From assembly GCA_963932145.1 (NCBI GenBank), contig OZ010599.1:43177232-43241231 (forward strand): a stretch of 64,000 bases of DNA. Direction: 5' to 3'. The stretch comes from Acanthosepion lycidas (lineage: Eukaryota; Mollusca; Cephalopoda; Sepiida; Sepiidae). A program made the position numbers and the translations under genes. The notes under the pieces were generated by a model that had not been told where the DNA came from, ran no database searches, and was given only the letters and a program-made list of their open reading frames with translations. Positions 38,227 to 51,607 of this stretch are shown here, one piece after another. Within the stretch, counting starts at the first letter, position 1; each line of letters opens with the position of its first letter.

Positions 38227-41200
38227 GATTTTTCCAATTTCTGACTAAGTTCTTTTCTGTCATAATTACAATTGGTAAACTTTACAAAGTTCATTTTTAA
38301 AACTTTTTCTTTAAGGAAAGAAATGATCTTTAGAAAGTTTACCAATATGAAAATCTTTTAGGAAGTTTAGCAGTTCTAGAGAAGATATATCCTAGGTAGA
38401 ATTTCATAAAAGCAGTTACTGTTAGGAGTTTGAAATGAGCTACACTTTATTAACCAATGTAATAAAATCAGCCTAAAAATATGCTGAAAAGATGATGAAA
38501 GAGTTTATTTCAGATATAATAATTCTCCTAAATTTTCTTGATGAATGAAATAATGCATAACAACAAACTTAGCAAGAAAGACTTGATAAACCTCCTAAAA
38601 TTCCCCCTGAAATATTGCACTATTGTCCTAGATCAAGTGGAAGTGGTAATCAGGAACATAAAGATTGTGGATGTGTGTATATGCGCATAGTGTTGTTATA
38701 TTAAGTGTATGGTAGCAAGAGAAAGGAATAACGAGAATAAGAGTGAAACAAAGTTTATTGTTTGGTAGATAATACAGGAATATGGTCAGGTGTATGTGTA
38801 ATGTTAGGAATTGAACCATTTCTTATGCCATGGTCGGGGTCACAAGATATATATATATGTATGTATATTTATATATGTATCTATTTCTATGGATGCATGT
38901 GTGTACACATACATATGTATATATTTATATATGTTGTTTGTACTCGTGTATGTGTACTTGTGTATATAAGTATATACGGGGTATTTGTATATATTTGTGT
39001 TAATGAGCTTTCTTTTTTATATATTAGCTGGTTTTATTTTAAGTGTTAAATTTTGCCTGGACATTTGAATTTGGTGTTTTTTCTTTGTTTTTTTTTTTTT
39101 TTTACGTGTGTGTATCTGTATGTCTTTATTTTTTCTGTTTATTTCTATATATTTAATTGTCTTTTTTTTTCCTTCGTTGTTCATTGCCGAATATTTGTTT
39201 TCCTAGTCTACCCCTCTTAAATATTATCTACTGAACCTTCTTTTTATCTATATATCTTTGCCCATGTAAGTAATATTTTAATAGTCTGTTTGCATTCATT
39301 TACTAATACTTTCAAACTTAAATCTTTGTTGGTATGTATATGCCTCTGTCTTTATTAATGTATGTGTGTATGATTGCTTATATATGCCTTTCATTGTATG
39401 TATATTTTGTCTGATTTTATATTTTTTTGTGGGAGGTTGTGGACATCTATTTCTTGTTTCATTTATGCTTTTGCTTGTTTATATATCTAAATATGTCTAC
39501 ACCTTTGTATTAGGTTGGTGCAAAAATAGTGACGTAATAATGTCGTTTTTTTACGTATTTTTTAACGTCAAAAAACAACATTATTACGTCATTATTTTTG
39601 CACCAACCTAATATATTATAATCTGACTGTATGTATTGTCATTTGCAATATTTTGTTCTCCCCTGCCCATATCATCATTTCAAATGTATCTAAGTTGTGA
39701 CAATGATTTACATCCCCATTATATTAATGTTTATTCTGAAATTTTGGCTTTTCAATTTAAACAAAATAAACAATAAAATATATGTATTTTTTTCTCAGTT
39801 TCTTCTTTAAATAATTTTATAATATTTTAAACTTAATACAGATTAAATTTAAAATTGGTAATTTTCAGTTTTTTTAGTAAAATTTAATATTAATCAGTTC
39901 GAATGATTTTCTATTTTAGTCTAACATTAAGGCATTAATAATTATAATCAAGGTTCATTGTCAAGTTTTTTTGAATTCTCCTATACTTGTATTTTGATTG
40001 GTCATTGTAGTTGATGTAACAGTGTTTCCCCTATCGAGGGGTGTTTGGTTGATTTGAACCTTTTAAAACTCTTTATTCTACATTCAACACCATCACTTGA
40101 TAAGATACCAGAAGTGTTGAAACAAAATGGCTATTTTTGTAGTGATTTTATAACATATTTATATTATAATTTTCGAATAAATTATATTTGCTCTATTCTG
40201 TATTGAGCACTCTTTTAAGAATAGTATTTTTGGTTATTGGAATTTATTCCATATACACCAATCCTACATATATATATATATATATATATATATAGGTATG
40301 TAGGTGAGAGATTTAAAAATTTGCTTTCCAATTTTGAGATCCAGGTTCAAATTTAACTCTAGTTGATTTGTCAGGAAGGTGGTGACTTCTTGACGTTATC
40401 AGTCTGGGGAGATGATCCCAGTGTGCGGTACCATTGGAAAGGGCCTGTAAACTATACGACCACCAGGTTGACCCAAGTTCTGTGTGCAAAATTGGGATAG
40501 ATGATACTGTTCAGAAGCTGTTGATGCTTGTGCTATCACAAAATCATCATGACAGAGAGTTTGAGTGTACTGACCTTGTTTAAATTTCTCACCATACCAG
40601 ATTATATGCTCTCTCTCTCTCAGAAACCATAACTAAGGGTCGCCTTGCATAGTTGCAGAATAAACCACAGGTGGGCTCTGTGGGTATTGAAAAAACACAA
40701 AATGTGCCTAAAGCAGGTGATAGGGATTGGTTGGCTGTCATAGCAGAAAACTAGAGGATCTGGCCATATATAATAATTATTTCAAACTAGATCTATCTCT
40801 TAATCTGTTCAAGGATTTATTTTTTGTATGATTTTTTTAAAAAAAAATCTACTTTCAATCATTTTTTTTCTTGTGCAGGAAAACCGTAAAAATGAAATCT
40901 TTGTGGATGTCATTGAAAAGATGGTTGCTGTTGTTAATGCTGATGTAAGTGAATATTGATTTTATATGTGTGTAGGGACTTTAAAAAGACAAGATTTAAA
41001 TCGTATGAATTTACGAATCGTGATTTTTAATTATATGAAAGACAAAGTGTATAAATATTTCTAATTTGTTAGTTTCTCTTTAAACACAAATGTACTTAAA
41101 TAGGTGTATCTAACCACCTCACTTCAGAATAAGTTATATTTGTATTATGTTTTTTTTAATCATTTCACCCCAAGGAAGATGATAAAGCCACTAAGGGGAT

Positions 41201-42802
41201 ACTGAGTATGAAAGAATTTTAGAAAAAATATTATTAACAGGAATTAAGAGACAGAATATGACAATTGATACTGAATTTAAATTTTTGAAGATCAAATTTG
41301 ACTGGAAAGTAAGAAGCCAGAAGAGAGTTCCACAAATTCCAAACTATTAGCATAGAACTTATGGTTCAATGTAGCAATTTCAACTGTAAAAGGATGAGAC
41401 CTAGCTGCTAATCTAGTACTGCACTTAAATTCATAAAGTCAAGGTACCAAAGAGGAAAGCTCACCAGAAAAAATACCATGAAAATATTTATAGAAAAGGC
41501 ACAAGGAGGCTACATTATGGCAGTGGAAAAGTGTTTTGAAGCCAAGATGCCAGGTCAGGACCAATAACATTGTACATTCTTCTTTGTATTTTATGAAGAA
41601 TCTCTGCATAGCAGAAGCACCAGACCAGGTGTGGCAGCAATATTCAATGCATAGATGAATAGTAGACTTATAAAGGTGTAAGATAGATTCTGGCAAGAAA
41701 AATTGTCTAGCATGATACAGTGAACCAACTTTCCTAGCAGCAGATCTAGCAATTGATTCAATATAATCATTCCACTTCATGCCAGTGGAAAGCATTAGAC
41801 CAAGAAAGCACACTGAGTCACTCTCCAGGAGATTATTATGAACCATCTTAAGTAAGATGTTACACATAACAGGTCTGACAGCAAATTTATTAACAGGTTG
41901 ATGAGAATCAAAAATTTTTCTTATTCAAAATTCTTCTATCTTATCTTTATTTCAATTACAATTTGCAATTATAATGTGTGGGAATTTTTTATGCATAATT
42001 TCAACAAATTTAATAATTGGTTATATTTGTATATTTTGGTATTTTTAATATTTTGTGCTCTTGACTGAATCAAATCTTCTCTTTGTGAATTTAATGTTTT
42101 TCTTCTATTTATTCATCCAGGGTCTTGTATCCCGTATGAATGTCACAGGAAACATCAATGTCAAGAGTTTTCTTAGTGGCAATCCTGTAATCAAATTAGC
42201 CCTCAATGAAGACCTTACTCTCAGAGAACAGAGCCATCCAAAAGGTGATATAAAACAAAGTTAATTGCTTTTTTTTACAAGTCCATTGTCTAACTATTCA
42301 ACCTACATTTGTTCATCCACTTATTTTCTAAATGTAAATTCTGTTCTTACAAGGGAGGGCTGAAAAGTTCTCAACTCTCACTACTACTCTAAATCATTTT
42401 TATTGGAAGGTGGTGGTGGTGGTGGTGGTGGTGGTAGAGGAGGGTCTCGGTTGGGCTGAAAATTTTTCAGCACCTACTCATAATTTTTATATTATATCTA
42501 TAACTATTTTATATAATCATAAATTATTAATAATAAAAAAATCTAGAGTAGCTTAAATATGCACTTTTATATATCATTTGAATGTCAGTAATTATCCAAA
42601 ACAATTGTGAATATGTTATTTAATAAGGTAAATATTGAATTGTCAACTTATATAGAGTTATAATTACGAATAGTAAATTTGAATAGTAAATGCTTAACAC
42701 TTTAATTCTTGAGGTCATACTTATGTCTTTATGAAACCTTCTGATGAGTTGGCCGAATGATTACAAAAAGGTTTCTCTACAAAACTCTGGAGTTTGTATA
42801 TA

Positions 42803-42855
<53 letters not shown>

Positions 42856-45789
42856 ATAATGGAAAAATGGACTCTCCTGTCGGTTTCAACATATGAGGAT
42901 CTGACAGTTTATTGATTCAGTTATGAAAGTTTGTGCAATAATCTTAAGTGGCATTTAAGACCCGCTAGTGATTTACAAAGAAGGCCACATATGGAGCAAG
43001 TGAAATATATATATACATACAGTTGTATGGATATGTGTTTGTAACCCTGGGTTTCACACTTTTGCAATCAGAAGACATACCAGTTTGATGATTGAAAAAA
43101 CAGTAGCATCCAAAATTAAGGAACAAAAATTAAAATTTTGATGTCTCAAAAAATACATAAGTTCAATTTTTCTGAAATTTTCACTAAATGCAGACAAATG
43201 GCAGTTCAGTTGTGCTTTAAATCTAAGTTATTTGGAATTCTACAGAGAAAGCTATGATTCATTTAATTCTTTACTTAAATATCTCGGGTCCAAAATTAAA
43301 GAACAAATTGGGAAATATGCAAGAATAATGCACGCAATCCGAATTTCTGATAAGTGAGGTTAAGATAAATCATTTATCATGATGGTGTCATTTTCCAGCA
43401 TGGCGAACTGACAAAAAGTTGACAAGTCTCTAAGAGCTGATGTCAAACTGCGAAAAAAAATTCACACAATTGACCAGATTGCTGAACAGGTGAAGTGTCC
43501 AAAAAGCATTGTGAGTCAAATTCTGAAACTGTACAAAAACACTGGTCACTTGACCAGTCCAAATAAGGTGGGTAGAACAAGGAAAACTACGGCCAGTGAA
43601 AACAGAATCATTCAATGCCTAGCATTGAAGGATCATTCTCAAACTGCAGCAGAAATTTCACAAGAAATTTCAAATGACATTATTATGTCTCGACAAACTG
43701 TCTAGATGCTTGCAAGAAATAGTTCTTTATGCAAGGTGGTCACAGAAGAAGCCGCACATAAGCAAAAAAAACAAAGCAGTAAAACTGGAATTTGCACATG
43801 TTATGGTCAGAAGAACAGTGGCCTAGCATATTCTTCAGTGATGAAAGTAAATTAATACATTTGATTCTGATCAAAAACAGTATGTAAGAAGATGAATTGG
43901 CAAAAGGTTGAGTTCACAGTGCAGCAAGAAGACAGTCAAGTTTGGTGGAGATAGTATGATGGTTTTCGGCATGTTTTCAAGTCTGGGTATGTCATCTCTT
44001 GTATGCTTACATAATAGAGTTAATACTGTTATATACAAGAATTTATTAGAACATATACTAGTTTTACAAAATTCTGGGTTTGATGAAGTAACAGATAATC
44101 TTCAAATAAATGTAAGTGTAACATTCATTGCTGTCAGTCTGGAGTTAATCTTGGTTCACGGCAACAAATGCAACACTTCAACTTGATCCTGGTTTGATCA
44201 AGGGAGTGATCTCTTCGATCCTGACCTGCCTTACCCCACGTTATGATTATTTTGATTATAAGGAGGCCAAGATCGATTCGTCGCAGTTATCTTTGTGTTG
44301 GGCTGGTACGAGTCAAGCAAAGTTGTACAATAAAATTGGAAAAAAAACAGCACTCGAAATATATATAAAAAATAATTACTATTTTTATATCAATTCTGCA
44401 TACAAGGGTTCGTTAGTAGTTGTGTTCGCATACAGGTGTTTGTTGACCCAACCGATTCTTAAATTGGACGTAACACTTGGGTAAGTTGGTAAGTTTTTGG
44501 CTTGCAGAGTTATCAAAATTTGTTTTACTGTTTAGGTAAGTTTGGCTCAGGGCTGAAGTCGGAGGTTCTTATGCTTGGCAGGAAGTGTGGAAGCTCTCAG
44601 CAACCTCCATTGCTTCTCTTCTCAGCTCTCTGGCTGTCTCTCGGAACTCAACTGAAGCTCAACTTTCTCAACTGTCAGAATGGCTTTCATGCATTCATTT
44701 TTATGGACTCCAGCTAGAAAGTTGGCTGAGTTTCAGCAAATTCCCAGATTTCCAACAAAAGTTTATTATTTTTGGTCTTTGAGAAATTAAATTAATTTCA
44801 TAATTTTGGGGATTTCTCCCTCTCTGGTGGGGGTTGCAGACATCACTCCACCGACTGCCTTCACCTTCTCTTAGTATCATCTCTCACTATTGCTCCCCAG
44901 AGAGCATGAGTAGCTCCTTTAACCTCCTTAATGCCTCCTCTGTGCCTGCTACCCTTCAGTAGGTGCAAACTACCTGTCTTCCTTCCTTGATTGTTTTTCT
45001 GCACCTGTCACCTCCAACATTTGGTTGGAGATTGATAAAAAAAAATATGTTTTTAAATGTACTTTTCTCATAAGTTAATTGACACCACATTTGACTCTCT
45101 CACCTCTGACCCAAGAGACACTTTCACAGGAAAATTTTTAGTACTCACCTGCAGATGTTTAATTCATTTTTTTTTTCATTCTGATATCTCACAAAATGGA
45201 TTCATTTACCTTTAATTCAATTCTTCTCTTGTCAGATTCAGGCATTAGTTGTCACCGGCTGTCAACAGCTGATTTGTTCGCACAAACTGAGAATCGCTTT
45301 CAAGCGGTCATTTGGTCCATTGTACATATTTCAATTCTCCGGGAACAATTCTTACTATCAGCCTATTTTCTCGGTATTGGTTAACACTTTTATTTTCTCG
45401 GTATTGGTTAACACTTTTATTTTCTCGGTATTGGTTAACACTTTTATTTTCTCGGTATTGGTTAACACTTTTATTTTCTCGGTATTGGTTAACACTTTTA
45501 TTTTCTCGGTATTGGTTAACACTTTTATTTTCTCGGTATTGGTTAACACTTTTATTTTCTCGGTATTGGTTAACACTTTTATTTTCTCGGTATTGGTTAA
45601 CACTTTTATGCTAAGTTATTCATTATTATCTTGTTTTCAAATCGACATTTTGATTATTAATTACCAGCAACCCAAATAGTGTCACACAAGTAAACATTCT
45701 GGATGCTAAAATGTGTAAAGGTTAGTGAGACATTCAGGATGCTTTGAAAAGTTTTGTTTGGTTAGATATTTCATTAAAGTATATATCTG

Positions 45790-45825
<36 letters not shown>

Positions 45826-46130
45826 ATTTTTATGAATTTGGAAGAGATAACTTAAATTCATCTTACTAACTTTTTCTAACGTTTAGAATGTTTGCTACAC
45901 ATATTTGAATATTATCTGTTACTTCATTACATGTGACATGTATCTAACCAATAAGAAATAGCCAAACACAACATACCAATAATCTGCATCTCGTTGCTTT
46001 TTATCATTTTTTCATTTCTAACTTGATCTCTGATGAAGCTTTAATAAAGTCAATCATGTTAGATTAAGATCTGTTTCCTACTTGTTCTTTATCCTATCAT
46101 TTTGTTGGATTCCTATCCATAATCAATCAA

Positions 46131-46174
<44 letters not shown>

Positions 46175-49100
46175 TTACTGTAAAGACAAGCACTACATTA
46201 GATTGATTATTGTTGATTTGTTTGGTTGAGTGATGCCCATTTGCTATTGAATCAAAACTTTCTTTTATTCACTTGTGATTTTCTGTGGTACTTACAGATT
46301 TTGGTAGCCATGTTACAATGGAGCAATGCAGTTTCCATCAGTGTGTACGCAAAGAAGACTTTAATGATTCACGATGTCTGGTTGTTCATCCTCCTATTGG
46401 AGAGGTAATTAATTTCTTTTCTTATTTACCTTCATATTAGTAGTATTACTCACAGCAAACATGAAATAGTCAATTCATCAAAGATGTTATTAATTTTTGA
46501 CTTATTCTTCTATGTGCCATCCCCCTTCAGGACATTGGTAATCATGGCTCTCCACAATTTAGTGTCCTTTGTTGTCTTTTGGTTATCTTTCCTAAACCTT
46601 GCTCCGCCATCTATTTACTCAAATTCACTAGGTAGGTTATACATTGTTTTCCTCTGTCACTCTTGCCTTCAATCTGTCCTGTGAGTATCAAATTTCCAAG
46701 CCCTCTTTTTTCATTATGTGACCTAGAAATTTCAACTGTCTTTTCCTAATATTAAGCTTAAATGTCCTTTTTGTTTCTATTTTCTCTAAAACTTCATCAT
46801 TGCTCACATGTTCGGTCCATGGCATTCTCAGCATCCTTCTGTAGAATCACATTTCTGTTGCTTCAAATCGTTTCTTCATCTGTGAGGATTCACTGCCACA
46901 TAGGAGGACTGATATAGCATTCACTACTTCATAAGAGGAATGATATTATATAACAATTCAGTACACTTTCCTTTGTTTCAAACAAAATTTTTCTGTTTCT
47001 TAATACTTTGCTTAGATTTTGGAAGGAAATGTTCGCTATCCCAATGTGTCTTAAGATTTCATTGTTTTAAGAGTCATATGTCAAAAGAGATTGGGAACAG
47101 CTCTTCCTTCAGAAGACAAAATGTGAATATCTCTGATTTGCTAATTTCTCTTTACACACAAATGCACTTAAATGGGTTTATAATCATATAACTACTAAAC
47201 TTCAGAATAAGTTTTCTTTGTATTGCTTGAAATAAAGGTCATACTTCTCCAATCTGGCAGATCACATAGTCTGAAATTTTTTCAATCGACTGCTATTAGT
47301 TTATATATTGGGTGATAGTTATTTGTTTCTGTTTTAAACTAAGGTTTGAATTATAATTTAGCAGTTTGCAAACCAAATCCTTAAATGTGTAAAAACCTAA
47401 CAGCAGTTTGAACATATCTTACTTGTCTAGCTTTCAGTACTGTAGAATAATTGGCCATGGTTAAGTGTAATTAGCAAAGAAAGTGTTTGGATTGGGATTG
47501 CCTGGGTCCAAGGGAGGCATGCTTTTGTCAGGTGTTGCTGAAATAGATTGATCTGGTTTGTATATATAGTAGTGACTTTTTTCTATCAACTTTTTTTTTT
47601 TGTAGAAATAAGGATTGTAAGAACTCTGAATTTGATAACTTTGGATGTTTAGCAATCCTGAAAGAATTAGAAATCCTACAAGGTTTCATTATTAGTGACC
47701 ACAATGTGAACAACATTAGATAACACAGTGTTGATAACAAACACAGAAAGGAAACTATAGGAACTCCTAGAGAAGGTAGTGAATAAAAGTGAGAAGAAAG
47801 ACTAAACATCAGTTGTAAAAGACATAATGTATCATTGTCAACAAAAGAAACAACCCAACATGCGAATTACAAATACCGAAATTAAACTAGTACAACAATT
47901 TAAATATATAGTAAGTGTTTTAACAGAGGATAGAAAATGCGACACTGAAATCTGAAGGCAGTATTTGGATAGTGAAAGATGCCTTCCAAAAGCTAAGCAA
48001 AATATTAAGAAACAACAAAATTTCATTAGAAACAAAGAAAAAAGTACTGAACTATTATTTAATATTAGACCTACTATATGGCAGGCTTATGGCCACATCA
48101 TGTTGAAACACTGGTTCTTGTATGATCCCTGAAGTTAAGCAACATTGAGCCTGGTCAGTACCTAGATGAGTAACCACTTGGGAATACCAGGTGCTGTAAG
48201 CTTGGATGTGTGGGTGGAGTAATGGATAAAGACTTGGAATTCTTAATCAGGGAGCCAAGTTCCTATTGCAGTTGGATTCATTATATTCACTTAGGCAGAA
48301 ATACCCTTGGGAGAAGCATGACTCCACCTCTTCTCTCCTAGCTATGGATTAATTAGTTAATAACTTGTATCACTAAACCATTATTATCTAAAAAAAAAAA
48401 AGTGCATGCAAAATATTTAGATTTAGGCATTAGATAATCCATAGAGGTTGATATGTTGCTAAACAAAAACAGGAACCATTCATTATCTGTCTATATCTCT
48501 GAGATGAGGTATTATGATTATTTACAGTATTCAGACTGTTATACTCATCTTCATTGCCATATTTACAACATTTTGACCATTGTACACTTTGGCCTACTTC
48601 AGGTGATTGGAATTTTGGACTGAACCCATTAAGGAATCAGCACATATCCTAGGCCACAAAAATCTCCTTAGCCAGCCAATCACAGAAATGAATACAATAT
48701 AGGAACCAGAGATAAGGAGTGCTATAGAAAAGCAATGAATAACAACAAAAAAATTGCAATATAGGCTCTGAGAAAAAAATGAAATAATAACAGAAAAATT
48801 GTAATATGAGCACTGGTAAAAAAAAGTGGTTGCTGAGACATTATGTTTATAAGTCCCCAAAATTCATACACAGATGTCCTCAAAGACACAGAGGTGTTGG
48901 TTAGATCCAGTCACTAGATCCAAAAACTTGTAAATTCAATATCTGGCTACAACTGGTGAACCAAAAACCTTGGAGAGTTGAGTTAAAGGGAAATAACTGA
49001 GACATCTGGAAGAGGCGTGGCATGTGGAACTAGAACAATCTACCCTGGTGGGCGAAATAAAGGGTTCAGTTCAAAATTACAATCCCCTGAACAAGTCCAG

Positions 49101-51561
49101 AGTGTACAATTGTGAATATGGCAATGAAGATGAGGATAACAGTCCGAATAATGTAAATGATATAAGTAACAACCATACTATATGGCAGTGAATGCTAGAT
49201 AATCTCCTCCCAGATGAAGGAGAGATAAGGCAACAGAAATGTGGTTCTACTGAAGGATTCCATGAACTGAACATGCAAGCAACAATAAAGTTTTAAAGAA
49301 ATGGATACAAAAAGGATACTTAGCATCAGGACAAGAAAGTTAAAATTTCTAGGATACATCACGAAGAAAGAAGGCTTAGAAAATTTGACACTCAGGAGAC
49401 ATTGAAGACAAGGCGGACAGAAGTGACTTTATACATTATTTACATTGTTTGGACTGTTGTCCTCATCTTTACTGTTGTAAATAGTGTAAATAGTTACAAT
49501 ACCTCATCTCAGAAATATAGACAGATGTATTAGTGACTTTGTTTTTCTGTCACTCTTTTCTGAAGTTTTGTCCTCTTCTGTATTTATACAGCTGATGAAG
49601 ACTGAAGAACAGGTTGGCTAAAATGTTGTGCTTTTAGCATCAAATGCATAAACAAGGTGTTGTCCAAACAATATTTGAAATGTACTTCCAGTGTTTTGCA
49701 AAGAGTGAATAAAGTTTGTTTCTGTGATTTGCAAAAAGTACTGTCAAAAGTCTAATCATGAAGTCTTCTTAACCTGGGGTTTATGGACCACTAGGGGGTC
49801 CATGAATAGGTTTCAGGGGGGTCCATGAGGATCAGATGAAAACTAACATTTATATTCATTATACAGCTCTTGTCCCAATCAATAGTTTCCCATTGAAATA
49901 AATAAAAGAAAACGCATGTTGCCACTGCTTGAAAGAAAACACACTCAGACACTATTTACAGTGCTGACCACTAGGTGTCTCTTGACTTACTGTTGGGTCC
50001 ATGTTTACCATTTAAACATGTCTCATCATTCCCTGCACAACTACCATCTTTTGCCACTCCATAAGAGCAAGTGATAATTCTTATTTACCATTGTTTATCA
50101 CAGCTTGATTATACTGGTTAGGGTTAATTGACCACAATTTCTTTCAAGCATGACTGGCTGAAAAGCAATGTGTGTTCAGTGTGCATGAGGGTGCAATATG
50201 GAGAAATGTAATTACAAGTTGTGAAAAACCAATCATACTGTGAGTACCTGCTTGTCTGTCTATCTGACTATAAAGTGCTACTTCTTATAGGGATCCATGA
50301 CTTAAAAAGGTTCAAGGAACCATTTGTATAGAAGAAAAACAAACTTTGTTACAATAATGAATGTTTTTTTTATAATTAGTTAAATTAATAAATGCCAATT
50401 TGTTATTCTACCAGGATCACCTACAATTATCTTTTACTATTGCTTCTATGAACCATAATTATCATTGAGATTTGGATGTGTGGGTGGTGCAATGGTTAGC
50501 AGCTTGGCACAAGAAATCAGAGAGTCAAGTTCAAATTCCACTCAAGATTGTTACATTCGCTTTTGTGCAAGTACTCTTGGGAAAGGTATGAATCCATTAC
50601 CCCCCCCCTGGCTATGTGTTGAATAGTAAGGTAGACGGGGCTCTTTAGCTTTGGTTGGCAACCATTCTAAGAGAAGAATAATTCTGATTTCAAAACCTAT
50701 GCAGCTAATGAAAGGATCATGGATTTTACAATGACTATTATCCTGACTGCAGTTGTTTAATCACACAATCAATCAGAGAGATAGCATCAGTTATCAATGT
50801 TTTCCTATTTGCAGTTTTCGGCTATGACCTACAGACTTGCTTCTGACCCACCTCTGAAGCCACCTTTCCGGTTACAGGTGTATGAAAGGGAACAGGAGTC
50901 AAGGTATGTAATTCTTATTTTTCTAACAGTTTACCCATCACAATGAATATATAGAAAATCTCATTAAATATGTTATGTGACTGACTTAAGAAAAGCCATT
51001 ACTTCTTGAAACATTTCGTAAGCATATTTGATGGACAAGGACATAAATTTTAATTTCAGTGCATTTAAGAAAGACTGATAAATGTGAAAAATTTGAAAAT
51101 TCTTATTTTAAAATTGGCAAGTACAGTCAGGATGAAAATTTAACAAAAAATCAAAAAGGAATTTCATTTATTATCCATTGTTGCGCACATTGTAACCCTA
51201 CCCAGAGCTGATATACAATATATCCATGACTCACATAGTCTCACACAATACCTACCTCCTCCTATCTCTAGAAACTTAAATGTCCACATAGTCCTATGTT
51301 TTTTGGGGTTATTTTTATAGCAAGGTTCACCCTTTACAAGGCTTGGGGGACACTTAAGATAGGGGGTTAAGTTTGGAGGCCATTTGTGTCTACAGGAGTG
51401 GAAGATAATGGTTACCTCTGTAGTGATCAGGGAAACAACCTATTGGGAGTCAGTTCCACAGGGCAGTTGTTTGTGGAAGAAGCTGCTTGAGTGGAACTTA
51501 CTTCTCACATTGGATAATGAATAAAACTAATTGAATGATTCAAGTTGACTTTCCATTTTCT

Positions 51562-51607
<46 letters not shown>

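Noticed and set aside
38762..39049. 95-codon Tyr/Cys/Val-rich frame
   Set aside because: Low-complexity TATG/TATA DNA in an intron gives this composition; no motif.
45312..45679. 100- and 119-codon frames with nine repeats
   Set aside because: They arise from the 27-bp minisatellite whose period is a multiple of three; both strands stay open for the same reason.
48085..48203. Functional 5S rRNA gene
   Set aside because: Diverged from 5S consensus at many positions, lacks a T-run terminator at its end and is fused to SINE sequence.
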